DNA of 64,000 bases from Heterobilharzia americana (GCA_944470555.2 OX104128.1:1-64000); one strand, 5' to 3'; shown: positions 34,690 to 48,085, counted from the first letter of the stretch. The notes: generated from the sequence alone by a model not told the origin. Numbers and translations are program-made.

Positions 34690-35222
34690 AACCAATAAAT
34701 CTTGGTTGGAACCATCCAATATGTGTTAATACGTTCCACCAATGCGAAGTCGGAGCTGCTATGTGATGGTTCATAAACTTGGTGCGTCACGAAAAGCATT
34801 TCCAACAAACTACAGACATTCATCAGCAGCTACCTACTCTCAGTCGATAATGAAGATCAGACCAGATGACCAGAAAGAATAAGCAACAAGGAACTCACTC
34901 TGGTTTGCAACGAACCAATCAAGAACTCATCACCCATCAAATATGCAGAAGAAAGTGGAGGCTGATCGGGCATGCACTGAGAAGACCATCCGAGGACACC
35001 ACGCTCCAGGCCAGGTAAGTCTCTCGAGTGCAACTCAAAGGGGAAACGAGTTGGATGTCCGAGATGAGGGTGACATGGAGATCATGTGAGGAAGAAATGA
35101 AAGCTTGTGAGCAGTTGTGGAGCGAGGTTCAAAAGAGTGCAGAGAACAGAGTGCAATAGAGGCGTGCCAGTGAAGCCTTTTGTCCCATCAGGAACCCAAG
35201 GGAAAAATAATAATAATAATAA
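34690..35222 (+). mobile_element. RTE LINE 3-prime fragment (SR2-like)
   Basis: Starts within the C-terminal domain (AATGCGAAGTCGGAGCTGC, matching the NTNVKSVLL region), passes through KAFPTNYRHSS-type text and the TGGAGGCTGATCGGGCATGC box, and ends in the standard tail AGGAACCCAAGGGAAAAATA plus AAT repeats at 35.2 kb. It is a typical 5-prime-truncated LINE insertion and too damaged to encode protein. Confidence 0.88.
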
Positions 35223-35929
35223 TGTCAATACGTTCACAACAGCCAACTACAACGGATGCGAACCATTCATATTCTTAGGACTACAGCTTCATAATTATCG
35301 AAATGTAGAATTTATTGATTAAGAAAGAGACCCGAAGAACCTCACACTTACTAACCTTCAGTCATCACGACCGGCGAAAATGGCAGACAGAGTGTTCCAA
35401 AGTTCACTCGATGCGTTCGAACAAACTTGTTACGCCTTGATGTTCAATATCTAATATCTTTTTAACGAGCTTGTGTAAACTAGTTGATTTCTTTTTGCTC
35501 GCCTCTTGGTCTTGTGGAACCGCTCCAGATCTTTGGCGGATTCCAACGCAGTGGATCCAGCCACTCGTCTGCTATAGCTCTGGTTTACAGAACAGGAAGT
35601 TAAGTGTTGGTTAATTTGCTGTGGACTATGGCGCAGTTGGCTTCTTCAGGTGTCGAGTTGCCAGTCAGTTGTTCGGACTGGTCGCTAGTGAGGGTTAGGG
35701 ATAGTGAAGAGAAAACCTAGAAAGTGTTTGTATGAGCAAAAGAGGAGGAGAAAAGTGAACTAATGGAGTAATCTACTTACACCCAAGTAAGGTGAGTAGG
35801 GGTGCAAAGTATGAAGAACTTAGGTAAGTGAGGCTAAGTTATGGCAAGTGGAAGGGGTGAGAAAGGCTTAAATGGTTGCGATAGAAAGAAAACTGGTTGG
35901 GGTGTCTTGACATCACTTCGTGTTACAGC

Positions 35930-36590
35930 TAGACCATGAGTTTCTGCATGACTGCCTAGCCTCTTCTTGAAGCTTTCAACGGTTGGGGCGGAGACCGCCT
36001 CTGCTGCCAGTGCGTTTCAGTACCCGCAGACTAGGAGGGAGATGAACTGTGAAGGCATATGCGTTTTTGACCTTTGATGGGCTATTCTCTTGGGGTTTCC
36101 TCGAAGATCTCCATACTGGCCAATCGGTAGAATTCCTTTGTTCGCGTGACCTCGGTTATTCAGTATTTTGTAGGCCATTATCAAGTCACCTTCGGTGGCT
36201 AAAAGAGTATAGGCCTAGGTCCTTCACTCTATCCTCATATGGTTTTCGTCTCATCCCAACAACCCCTTTTGTGGCTCGCCTCAGGAATTTCTCAAGTAGG
36301 TTAGTGTCATTTTTCAGTTGTGGTGGAGCGAAGACGTTATGGACCTCCAGGTAAGTCTTGTAGAGCTTCGGTAAGAGCTCTGGAGTGGGGGCATCCAGTT
36401 TTTATGCACAAAATGTACTACACCATATGCTTTTGAGGCGCCACCTGGGTAATTGGAACTGATGTCCAGTTTCTCCGTCACCGTTGAACCTAGGTCTTTT
36501 CCTGCAGTGGTGTGGGATAGACGTGAACCACAAAGATATTGGGATACTTTCTGGGGAACAGAAGTGCGGAAAAACATGGACCGGCACTTA
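35930..36590 (-). pseudogene. CR1 LINE ORF2 C-terminal domain
   Basis: Minus-strand pieces SRLSHTTAGKDLGSTVTEKL (post-RT), FLRRATKGVVGMRRKPYEDR followed by VKDLGLYSF, and APTVESFKKRLGSHAETHGL at the end match the usual CR1 ORF2 tail. Several shifts separate them. Confidence 0.87.
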
Positions 36591-36691
36591 CCGAGGTTAA
36601 ATGCCAGTTCGCTATTAGTTCCCCACTACTCTAGTGTTTTGAGGTCGTTCTGTAATGCCATAGATTCCCCTTCGCAAGTTATTGCCCACCA

Positions 36692-37870
36692 TTACTCGAC
36701 GTCATCAGCGTATAGGAGAGTCGGAGGGCTGATATGTAGCGGCAGGTCATTCAAGAACAGTAGGAACAATAGTGGACCCAAGATTGCTTCTTGTGAGATA
36801 TCGGATGAGGATGTTCTCCAAGTTGAGTAGACCCTGTTGACTCTCGTGCAGAACTCCCTGTTGTCTAAGTAGTTCTGCAGCCACGTTAGCACCTGGCTAC
36901 GAATACCTAACCCAGCTATCTTGTGTATTGGGATCGTATGTGAGACGGTGTCGGAGGCTTTGGCGAAGTCCAGAAAAGTTGGGTGGACCGGGACCTTGAG
37001 ATCCCAGCATGCTGTCCAGTGACCATAGGCCGTCAGGAGATTGGAGGCACAGGACCTATACTTCCGGAAGCCATGTTGAACGTCAATGAGTGCCTGTTTT
37101 CTGTCCAGATATTCCCTGATGTGGTCACCCATCATACTTTCATGACTTTTGATATTACTGGTAGAAGTGCCATGGGTCTATAACAGTTAGGATTCTGCCT
37201 ATCTCCTCCATTGACGATAGGAGAAAGGATAGCCCGTTTCCACTCTCGTGGGAGCTTTTGCTCATCCGAGGAGTGTTGGAAGAGATTACACAGTGGGCCA
37301 CTTAGGGTACTTGCACATTCTTTCAACACACATGGGCGGACGTCGTCGCACCTTGGGGATTTTGCTGAGCTTAGCTTTGATAGCTTGTCGAGAACAACAG
37401 CGCGAACTATATGTATTTCGTGTAACTCCACAGCATCGAGTAGCGTTGAGGTCTGTTCGTGTAGTTGGTATGCGCACTATCTTGATGGAATGTTGAGCCG
37501 TGTGTCAAATGTGGTACTCGACATTTCGGCGATCTGTCCAGACAGGTTTTCTTCGTTCGGGCCTTTTATGACGCATGTTTCTTGTCTTGTCGGTTTTCTC
37601 TTCGCCATGAATCGATAAAGGTTTTTTGGGTTTATCCCAAGCCCTTTAGCGGGATTGGACTGAAACGACCTCCTGTCTCCCCGCACTCTGATGTTGCTTC
37701 GATTCCGTAGAGTCATATATGCGTCGTGGTCCTCCTGTTCTCTGGAGAGTCTCCATGCATGCCGTGCTCTTCTTGTGGCTTTTAGAAGGTGCTCAGTGCC
37801 TCGTTTTAGTCATGAGGTTCGCTTTCTGTTTGTTGTTATCGTCAAAGAGACGTTTTGCAAGATGGACGCC
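36692..37870 (-). pseudogene. CR1 LINE linker and reverse transcriptase
   Basis: The linker contains FQSNPAKGLGINPKNLYRFM. RT motifs follow: LSSAKSPRCDDVRPCVLKEC, LPREWKRAILSPIVNGGDRQ, NCYRPMALLPVISKVMKV, then after a frameshift at about 37.13 kb ALIDVQHGFRKYRSCASNLL, HPTFLDFAKASDTVSHTIPI (motif A), AILGPLLFLLFLNDLPLHIS and LLYADDVE with both catalytic Asp. The QG of the usual SQGAILGP reads QE. It is nearly readable but split over at least two frames. Confidence 0.9.
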
Positions 37871-38700
37871 TTAATGATATCTCTTACCAGTTCCCAGTGC
37901 TGGTCGATTGATAAGGAACACCAATCCACCTTCCACGGAGCCGTTGATAGGCTTTTGTTTATACTCTCGTAATTTGCCTTGTTGTATGCAACATAGGTAA
38001 GAGTGAGGTCCCTCCCATGATAGATTTTCACTGATTACCATGTCGAACATTACCATAATGTGATCGCTACTTCCAAGGGGAGTTTGTACCTGAACTTTTT
38101 CAACCAGAAGGGGATTACTAGTCAGTAGATAATCCAGTTTAGATGGTTTACCATATGACCCCGAGCGGGTGTTGTCACTGATTTTATCCTGCAGTTCAGC
38201 CATTTGGATGGCGTTTAGCAGGTTTCAGTCGAACTTCCACCCTGCTCTATGCTGAGGGTTGGAGCGCTGAAGTTGCCAGCTATTAGAATCTGGTCTTACC
38301 CTATAGTTGACACTGTGGATATTACTTGGAGTGGTTTTCGGTTATGTTCCGAGTTGCTATTAGGGGACCTATAGATTCCTCCAACTAGGAATTTGACGTG
38401 TTTGACCGTGAAATGACACCAGATAGAGTCTGGGAGCTCTGTCAGTACAGTGTCAGTGGTTTCTTCCCTTCTGAACTAACTGTTCAAGTATATTGCAACC
38501 CCCCTCCCTCCCTATGTTCTCTGTCTCTGCTGAACAGAATCGTGTCATCTATGCTAACTTCGGGGTCACTTACGTCTGGTGACAACCATGTTTCTCTCGT
38601 GATCATGATTTTGGGGACGAGGTAGAGACAGAGGAAACGGAGCTTTGGCATTTTACTTCGTAGTCCGTTTACGTTGCCTTAGAGACACTTAGAAGTGCTT
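37871..38700 (-). pseudogene. CR1 LINE endonuclease
   Basis: Reading leftward: VNGLRSKMPKLRFLCLYLV (N-terminal motif), ITRETWLSPDVSDPEVSID (catalytic Glu motif), VKFLVGGIYRSPNSNSE, ILIAGNFSAPTLS (normally GDFN, Asp changed to Asn), KLDYLLTSNPLLVEKVQV and LGSSDHIMVMFDM (SDH motif with catalytic His). Frameshifts lie near 38.22 and 38.50 kb. Confidence 0.88.
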
Positions 38701-38913
38701 CTCGTAACGTGAGATGTCTACGAGTTAATTAGTGGCACAGGTTTGGATGTGAGGGTTTTTACTGACCAGTTCCAATGGGACTGGCCCAGTTAAGTTTTTC
38801 CCCGCGTCGAATGGTGCACTCGGTGTTGGGTGGAGGTTGCTGGTCTGACTCTCACAGCGTCGGTTTACAGTGACGGTGGCCTGAGCACTAGGAGTAACTG
38901 ATGTCTTCTATTG

Positions 38914-40073
38914 TCACAGTGTTCTCGATCTGCTTTCGCAGCAGCGAACGTTACCGTTTATGGTGCTTTTGACTTTGTGCCAGGTCTCCAGCACTCTGAT
39001 GGGTACAGTCATTCGTCTTGGTGAGGTCACAGTTGTCAGATGCGAGGTACGTGGCAGTCTATTAATTTTCGCAGATGCAACCCCACTCATCTCCATCCGA
39101 GCCGATAGCCACTTCGATTGTTGGACGTCACCTGTGTACTTATCACCTATAGTACTGGTCACCATTTCAGGCATTCCATGCACGAACATGGTTGTGGGCC
39201 TTAGAGGATCAACTGGGTCTCGAGACATCTTTCTTGATACCTATGATCGGTCAGGTCTAGCTCGAATGTTGGACGATCTGTTGATGACCAGGGTGTGTGA
39301 CCCTAGGGTCACTCTCATGGCCGAGGCTTCCCTGCGGATCAGCGGGTGCCTTTGTGCAGTCGACACAGTTATACCTCGAGAGCGCCCACACCTAGCATGA
39401 CACAAAGGGAGTCCCACTGCTGCCTGTCAAACTAGATCTTGTGCTCCAGAAGGCTATCATCACAGACAGGAACGTTAAACAGAATGACAGATCTAGATCG
39501 GTCAGTGATGCCAACATTTTCTGGTCCCATAGGTACGTTTTCATGGATGACTCGAGCTTTTTTCTCCACCCTGACCCATTCGTCATGTTGTCCGCCGGTT
39601 GCTGTCCCTGGTGCGGCTTCAAGGCTTGAGGTGGATGCAGTTGCCGTTGATGTAGGCAGTGTTTTGTTCAGCTTGCAACCTCCCAGGTTTTTGACCTTCT
39701 GTAGGCCATTGTTGAAATCCTCTGTAGAGTGAATATCCTCTGTGATAGTGGTTTGGACGGATACCTGCGTTTTGGTTACTAAAGATTTACTGGTTACTCT
39801 AAATAAGCCTGAAGCTAGGTGCGGTCTCAGACGGCATTGTGAGCAAATGTACCAAAACCACGTGCACAGGTGGCGCGTCATAAAGCTGTAGTAATGACGT
39901 TGCACTTCTTTGTCACATCGGTAGTGTACCCATCTGTTGCAGCTGTTGCGCTCAAAGGCTGCACCAATTTTGGTGATAGTGAGAGGACATGTGTGCCATT
40001 TGTCATCATGTCCATGTGGTTTTTCCAAATGCTTCCGCCCTACTCTTTGACGTTTCTGCCTAGCGGTTCTCAC
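38914..40073 (-). pseudogene. CR1 LINE ORF1 with PHD-like zinc finger
   Basis: The first open part (213 codons, 40,073-39,432) has a Cys/His cluster: CPLTITKIGAAFERNSCNRW, VHYRCD, then LCTWFWYICSQC. This resembles the PHD-like finger of CR1 ORF1 proteins, although one Cys appears replaced (FERNSC). It continues with a Thr/Ser-rich linker and HDEWVRVEKKARV, matching the GEWVTIVRNN region of the other ORF1. A second part (39,228-38,914) follows in another frame. A frameshift near 39.4 kb separates them. Confidence 0.8.
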
Positions 40074-40250
40074 TGGGGAGTTGGGGTAGGCGCGAGGTGT
40101 AGCATGGGGCTCTGGGTTTACTTGACTAGGGAAGGTGACGTTTACAGTGCGGGGGGATTGACTGTAAGGCTAACCTCGATTGTTGCAAGCCGTGATTGTG
40201 ACCGTTCGGTTGAGGTGGACCTACGTGTTGCGGTCGTATCCACAGTTGCT

Positions 40251-43005
40251 TTCTTTGTCACATTTTGGCGTCTCGTAGCTCCAGCCCTAGTAACCACTGA
40301 AAATGAGGTTGCCAGCAACTGTGACGAGATTGTACTGGAAGCATTCCTACTGCTTGCCTTTTTGGGGTTAGCACACTCTTACCAAGCATATCAGTAAACA
40401 GCTGAAGATAATAACAGGTTCGATAAAAGGAGTAGTGCAACGAAAATGCGAAGCAAGTAAACGGAGGACTTTCGACCTTACCTTCAACTGTCTGTTCCTG
40501 CGAACCTGTCGAAGTTCAAAAACTACCAAGTCCTGGACGCAGATGTTAGTGAGATATATTTTGCTGCAGATGCAGCAATCTGGACTATAACAGTTGGTCG
40601 AGATAGCTAGACCTACCACACAGTGGTCCGTTTGGAGCTTAATAATGAAGGTGAAGTAAACAGTGGCATTTTCTGCAGCAGAACTGTAGCGAAAACTATA
40701 AATGAGGAGTTGGAAGATTTTGTTGGATAGTCATAAATGTGGATTTTGTCGAGATGGATGGCGACGAGCAAAAACACGTCACTATTCAAGGAGCGCGCGA
40801 TTGGAGCCAGAGAAATGCGGATAATTGGGTCTCAGTGGTAATATTCAGCAAGATTATGAACTCTTGATGTGAATTAAAGTGAGAATGCGCGAAATGCGCG
40901 GCTCTACAATCAATAATGAGGAATAGATAGCAGACAGCATGCATATATACGTCCACGAACAATTCTTCATCATTATTCTTGGGGAAAATATATGAGGTGT
41001 AACAGTGGAAGTATCGGCTTCAAGCTTTATTTTTCTCCAGGCAATGCATGTTATGATTTTAAAGAAGTCCTGCTGTTTTTCGTTAATGCGAAGAAAATGC
41101 TTTCACTTGTTCATCTTGCCGGTTAATGAGTGCGTATTCTGCTTCCATGCTTCATCCAGATAACATGCAACACGTATGTCTTCAAATGAATGAGTAGGTG
41201 GATATTCAAGCCACCTACCCTTAAGGAATATAAATTACCTGGTAACTTGTTCATACCTGCAAAAATGATGTGTGACTGTGTATGATAGCCTTTATTATCA
41301 TTATTTAGAAGTAGTATTCATCATGGACCGACATCAGTTGGGGAACCACAGTGTGAAGACACTCCATCTTGTGGCCACACCGCGGAACATGAACGATGGA
41401 TCCTGATCCGTGTTGAACAGATGCACCAAGAAATCTCGTTAGTTGCTTACTGGTGGCCTACTCATATATAGCTGAGTATGGGCTGTAACAGTCAAATTGA
41501 GTCACCTATTTTGTCAACAGACTTTAGCAGAGATGCATGTTTCAGATGAGTATTCAAATAAAATGAACAGCATGAAGAAGTAAGAAGTTGATTAAAATTT
41601 CTAGGTTTTGAGTTTCCATAACACGACTTATTCTGACACGTGGAAATAAACGGATGGTTTGTTAAATAAGTAAGCTGGAAAGACGCAGTGTTGGAGTGTG
41701 TTATCCAGAGCAAAACTTTTTAATTATTTTTGAGACAAGAGATATCGTAAAATATATCTTCGCCATTGTGTGGAACTTGATATCATATATCATGCGAATT
41801 CCCAAAAGTCTTAGCAGCATATTGAAGCGTGTAATCACCAGTAAGCAGTCAAATAAAGTAGTATGACTGATGTGATTAACTGAACTGAGCGTTCTCATAG
41901 CCTACTGAGGTGAAGTGAACCGAAATGAATTTTGCTTGGTGATAGCAACCATAGGTGGATAATTACAAGCTGAGGCCGAAAATGCCTAATAAAATATTTT
42001 GTTACAGAGAATAATTTGTATACTCCCAGTGAAAATGTTTTTTGACATCGAGGCGCAGGCGCTCTATGATAGCAAAATGACTTTAGCCGTAAAGTCATAT
42101 GACAGATGCATGTGTCTTGCAGCAATTCGATTCTTGCCTTAAATTACCAAACATGAAAAACAGTGGTTGCTTTGTCGTGTTTTAAGCCCTAAAATAAGGT
42201 GACATATCTCACACACTTGAAATTCACAACTAACACTGATGACAAGTCTGCACTTTCTGCTTTGTTTCGCCGACAGTGTAACTGCACCTCAGGATGAGAC
42301 TGTACACCATCTTGATTATAAAAAGTCTAAATGTGTGTTTCGCTCTCTCCTGAAAACCAATGTATAAATATCCGTTCACATGGTGGGTATATATCATTGA
42401 GCTTAACTAACACAGTTTGAGTTCGCCTGGCAGAGCAAAGGTTCACTTGCATTTGGTTATGCTAATTTTCTAAGGAGAGAAAAATGGCTGGTTGATATCA
42501 GTGGGCAATACAGGTCACTGCTCACTGACGTAATACAACTGTTTATGAATGCGATGGCACTGCAACTCAAGTTTCTGTAAAATATATATGATCACTGCGT
42601 CAAAACTGGAAGTGAGAATGAACCAGTGACTCAATTCTTCTGTATTTCATTTCTAATTCATTCGTCGGTCAAAGAGCGTAAGAATGTTAATTTAAGGCAA
42701 GGAGGATATAATGGTGTTTGAGCTAGTCATTATGACAGCAAATTTTTAGAGAGTTTGAAAAGAAAGTCACCTAGTGATACACATACATTCAGGTGAAAAG
42801 ATAAGAATAGCTAGGATTCGTTCATTATCACCAGCTCTGAAGCACTTTTACTCCAATATTTCAAATTTCATAATCTTTTAGGAAAACTTCAAAGCAAATT
42901 CAAGAGAAGTATAAAAGAAGCCACCTTTTAGAGATTCGTCTAACAATTTCTGATCTTCTCTTACCAAAGAAAGAAGCCTTAAAATTTGAACCAATTTACT
43001 TCCAA
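40251..43005. other. Non-coding stretch
   Basis: No gene recognised. A line at 41.31-41.36 kb (TCATCATGGACCGACATCAG) resembles 52.98-53.02 kb (TCATCGTGGACTGACTTCAG), hinting at a short dispersed repeat. Confidence 0.4.
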
Positions 43006-43009
43006 TTAT

Positions 43010-44285
43010 TGTTGGTAGTCTGAACTAGGTGTAATAAAGATATTTGTTTTAGGCTGAAACATATTGAGAAGAAACCAGTCTGCGTCAAGTAAATACTTTC
43101 ATATTCAATTTGCGAGAGATGATGAATGGTTAACACCAACTTCAGAGCTAGCCTGAATCATAGCGAATCGATAGTTCTGTTCAAGCTTTATTTCGAACTG
43201 GTGGATGTCATAAACAGACCATCATTTCTCTTGTGCGATATATCACTAAGAGAGTTAAATTCCCCTCTAAATTAGAAAAGTGTGACTACCAGCCTAGTCT
43301 ACTGAACAAGAGTTAATATGAAAGTAAAACATACGCTGTGGTATATTCGGTTTTGAGTTACCCATCTCTCGCTCTACCCAACTGAGTTAGCTTAAAGGAT
43401 TGTCACTCTGCTCTAACATGCACGGTGGTGTGTGATAAAATGTACAACTGTGATCGAGCTTTATCTAAATCTTTTATCTTATGACGATCAACTAATTTTG
43501 ACTAGACTGGGTTTTCTGTGCTAAAGTAGTCATAATTACCCTGGTCGACTACTTCGCCATTTGCAACACACCTCGTTATCATTACAAGGTGTTTGGTGAA
43601 CTTAGCTATTCCACCTTATTTGACCAAAAGAATCTGAGTATCTACTAAGCCAGTTTATAAATAACTGTCAAGCTTAAAGTGATATTCTCATAACAACTTA
43701 TTAAGAATCCTAGATTACATTTCCGGGATGCTTCACTCTTACAGCAAAACAACGGATATTTCAAATCCTGTCGTCATAGTAAAACAATTATCATTATAAT
43801 TAATAACACTCATATTCCTACTAAATTAGTTGGTGATATTTGTAAGTCTTGTTTTTCAATCACAATGCAATACATGCATTAGGAATAGGTCGACTTTATT
43901 TCCAGATATACGGGAAACACAACATCCCAAAAAATACAAAAAAAGTGAATGAATTTGACCTGTGTTGAAGTCGTTTCAAATGGTAAAGTTAACTTGTAAC
44001 ATTCAAGTAGTGTATGAAATGGTATCTGTTTCATTCATTGTGTATGATACATCATATAGACACAAACAGGAATAGAATTGCATTTTGCGTCATCATCACA
44101 ACGTAGGTTTATGGTAATTGTAAGATTATGTTGGTTTCAATTTCCTGACAAACTTGGAGAAAATCAGTTTAAATGACCCAAATAAAAGCCTGACAAATGA
44201 AAGAATCAGATCACCAAATGTGCATGAATGACGTATTTACCTATTTTATTTACAGTTATACTGACGCCGTTGAAATTTTGGTTTC
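43010..44285 (+). repeat. Repeat unit R, interrupted third copy
   Basis: 43.03-43.18 kb matches 47.62-47.76 kb (GTAATAAAGATATTTGTTTT, then TAGCGAATCGAT), and 43.99-44.28 kb matches 47.79-48.07 kb nearly exactly (AGTAGTGTATGAAATGGTAT through TTACAGTTATACTGACGCCG). The 0.8 kb between has no counterpart in the other copies, so it is an insertion here or a deletion there. Unlike the other two copies it is not followed by an RTE LINE. Confidence 0.8.
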
Positions 44286-44289
44286 ATTC

Positions 44290-47200
44290 ATTTATATATC
44301 TGATGGACAAATAGATCAAGGGAAACAGTAAGAGGAAACAGTTGAATTGAGGATTCCAACGTCGGCTTTTTTTCTTACGTAAGCGATAGGAACGTAAGGT
44401 AATTTCAAGTAAAACAAGGCTGATGATGGCTGAATTAGACTACTTGCTCATATTTTTCACATGGTGGGATATCTAGTTGCATTCCTGACTAGCGATAGGA
44501 AATCGATATCATCGTCATACTTGGGCATTGCAGTTGAATGAAATATCAATTTAAGTTTTCCTTACCAGATGCATCATATACAGTGAAACATAATTGTAAA
44601 CATCACACACTGGATTACGTGGATGCGACGTGTACAGTGGTGAAATCGGAGCACATCGATAGCATGTCACCTCACATATAGAAACTCAGTCTTTAGTCAG
44701 CGCAATCCATCTTACCTATGAATTAGAAAGTGACAAGGTATACCACATTCATTCATACAAAAGAAAAACAAGTTTCTCATCAATGACGAAATATTTCTTT
44801 TTAAAGGCTTCACAACTTGATAATAAAATTTTCAGATAGCTAATCTTTTTTCGCTGGGAGAAAACTTTTGTTCCACTAACGAAGTGATGTAAGAGAATAA
44901 AGAATGCTGGATTGCAGAGATGAAGAACAGAGAGAGTGAAAATTAGAGATCAGTGTCCGCAGTGAAGTTCTCCACTAGAATCTTGACTCTGAATTCTAAT
45001 CAACGTCTTACCCAATCTCAAATTATATGAATTGGTTGCTCACATACCTAAATTAATGGGTAAATTCATGAGAAATGGTGAGTAAAATATGAACAAAGAT
45101 GTTGATAGTAATAAAATAATAATTAATTTTTTTATGGTGACATGGTGGAGATGTTATACGGAGTATCTGCTTCGTTCCCATACATCGTAAGCGACAGCGT
45201 GATGAAAAATTGTCTAGAAAGTGTGGACCACAATAGCATTTTAACAAATAATGTGCATGCAAATAATGCTTGTGATTGAAATAGTACTATCGATACAATT
45301 AGGCAGAGTAATTTAGTTCTTGCAATCCCCTGCAAACTTTGCGATATTAAATTCATGGATTAGAGAAGTCGATCGGAGCCAGTGATTACGACTGAGAACA
45401 AGATACTGCCTACACTGAAATATGCAAATACCAGTAAGATTAGGAATCGGGGAAATGCCTCGTCTATTTCTATGCAAGCAACTAAGTACAATCACACAGT
45501 GGGATCTGACGGGTCAACAGTCCTCAAAACTAACTTGTTTAAGTGACGGTATGGATTGATGACCGATTAGTTGTTCATCGATTCAATGCCAGGTACATGC
45601 AACAGCAATGACTGGACATCCTTTCTAGATGTATAGTCGATCTTATTTACTAGATGCTACGAAGAAGGATAGAGAATCAGAACTGAACAAACGACAACTG
45701 GAAGGTTTGGAGTTATCAATTTTAGGCGTTGCCAGTCAGATTGTAAACGAAATTTAATGCAGTGACAATGATATTTCACACGCAGTAGGTATTATGTACG
45801 ATAAATCAACTTTAATGGTACAGGAAACAGAATGGAACGTAGAGTGCAGCCAGGAGAAGGAGTGTCTCTCACAAAGCGGGAAGTCAAAAGTTTCTTCATG
45901 ATAATGTAACAAAACTACTAAATTTGTAAAAGGAAAATTACCACTGGTTTCCAAGATTTATCAGCAGCATCATGGGTAAAAACCACAAGCAGTTTAACAA
46001 CCTTTCGTCCACTATGCTTTACTTTACCAGCTGTTGAGCGAATAATGATGAATACGTATCTGTTAAGACTATCACCTTCTTAACCTATGTGAAGAGCTCG
46101 AATTTTTCAAAATGCTTCTTATAAATCACTCCGAAAGTATGTTTACATGTATAGCAGTAGAGCAGATGAAATGCTATGGTTGACGTTATGCAACATTAAT
46201 CAGTCGAATAGGCCTGATGCCATACTCCAACCAACCTGTCAATTCATGCTTCCATTCATAGGGTAAATAAGTTAAATGAAGCCTAAATTTCATCACAAAC
46301 TAAAGTATACTGAACCACACATCAGTTTGTACCTATCAAAAAATAAAATTCCCGGTTTCATTTTGTGAAGAGCAAATCTGAGCGTAGGATAGAAGACAAA
46401 ATAAAGACAACAAACTTCTGTGAAGTTGATTACAGTGTCTTAAAAAATGATTAAATTAGTGGAAATGGAAAAGAATTCGTTGAATTGAAAGCCGCCTTAT
46501 TCTACTCCTGATTAAAATTGTTGAGGGATAGTGTACACGTATACCTACTAAATGGTATTCACAGTTTTGTGAGTTATATGTAAATGTCTTCTGGGATCAT
46601 GAAATTATCAGCCATTGTTGTACGCATTGATTCACAAAATAAAACCCCATCTTTATACAGCGAGCGACTGTTACAACTGGTCGTGACAAAATATATGTGA
46701 ACTATTGTCAACTTAACATACATCCGTCTTGTTGGCTAGTGCATTTCATGTCCATCATCTATCATAACTGAATCCTGAATCCCTACTTTGATTCCACTAC
46801 AAGGACATTGAGGTTAAAATGATCAACCGGAATATATAGCCGGTTACATCGAAAAACCTTCATCCTCTACAATTAACGATAGGACGATGAAAGTATTCAA
46901 TAACGTTTTCAGTCAAAACTGTTACCACGGTGGCTGACATTTCCGACATTATTTCCATTTTGCAAGTTAATTCAATTTTCTTTGTTTCTGTGTCATTTCG
47001 TTCAATATTAGTTTCCAAAAATTGCTGATCCAACTATAATTACTGAATTTTTATTCAAAATACTCGTTATTGCAGAAAACGCAGACTGTGTTACAACTGG
47101 TTGGGTTCAACCTTGACAACTTCGTTGTGAGAAACATTTCCTCCTTTACAGTGCTAATCGAATTCCACTCATAATGAAACGCTGTTTTGATATTTGTAAA

Positions 47201-47520
47201 TTCACTACGTTTTATCTATTCATGCTTATCACCAGGGAATCACTTTATACTACGTGTAGTTGCCTTATATCAGGCCGATTAGGCTGTAGATGAAGACCCA
47301 GATATGAAGAAGTATTTGATGGGATGTCTTTGTGTATACTATCATTTCAAGTTAGTACTCTCCACGCACTCACTGTCTGATGTCATAATAACCTTCAAAT
47401 TTTAATGGGTAATCAAGCCACACATTAGCTGATTTGAGAATCTATATATAAAAATTCCAAATACAGATGTTATTTAGAGTTTTGATAAGTAAAAATGACA
47501 GACATCCTAATTCATCTTTA
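44290..47520. other. Non-coding stretch
   Basis: About 3.2 kb with no supportable gene, RNA or known element. Confidence 0.4.
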
Positions 47521-47524
47521 ACTA

Positions 47525-48085
47525 AGCATATTTTGGAAAAAGGGTTTGCACAACTAGTTATTAAAAGTGTAATAGTGAACCATTTCACTCCTGCTTATCG
47601 TTGGTAGAGTGAATAAGTTGTAATAAAGATATTTATTTTGGGCTGAGACATTATAAGAGGAATCCAGTCTATGTCAAGTACATACTCCCATATTGTGAGA
47701 GATGACAGATGGTTAGGATGCATTCCATAACCTGTATCTTAGCGAATCGATGGTCTGATGATCAGACAAGTCTATCACAGTTGACATTAAAGTAGTGTAT
47801 GAAATGGTATCTGTTTCATTCATTGTGTATGATACATCATATAGACACAAACAGGAATAGAATTGCATTTTACGTCATTATCACAACGTAGGTTTATGGT
47901 AATTGTAAGATTATGTTGGTTTCAATTTCCTGACAAACTCGGAGAAAATCAGTTTAAATGACCCAAATAAAAGCCTGACAAATGAAAGAATCAGATCACC
48001 AAATGTGCATGAATGACGTATTTACCTATTTTATTTACAGTTATACTGACACCGTTTTAATTTCGGTTTTATTCTTCGTGTCCTC
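47525..48085 (+). repeat. Repeat unit R flanking an RTE copy
   Basis: Inverted partner of 24,861-25,420 (see there). It ends at ACTGACACCGTTTTAATTTC, after which the RTE 5-prime UTR begins (TTCGTGTCCTCACC). Confidence 0.87.

Larger units (their letters stand above)
35640..40250 (-). mobile_element. CR1-clade LINE, near full length, minus strand
   Basis: Read leftward from about 40.25 kb: ORF1 (40.07-38.91 kb), ORF2 endonuclease (38.70-37.87 kb), linker (37.87-37.43 kb), RT (37.43-36.69 kb) and C-terminal domain ending APTVESFKKRLGSHAETH near 35.93 kb, with a 3-prime UTR to about 35.64 kb. Frame breaks occur in each domain. Fragment B at 4.94-6.34 kb is a decayed relative. Confidence 0.9.

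Noticed and set aside
43360..43400. Minus-strand TAACTCAGTTGGGTAGAGCG, tRNA A-box-like
   Set aside because: No B box or cloverleaf can be formed downstream, so not called as tRNA.
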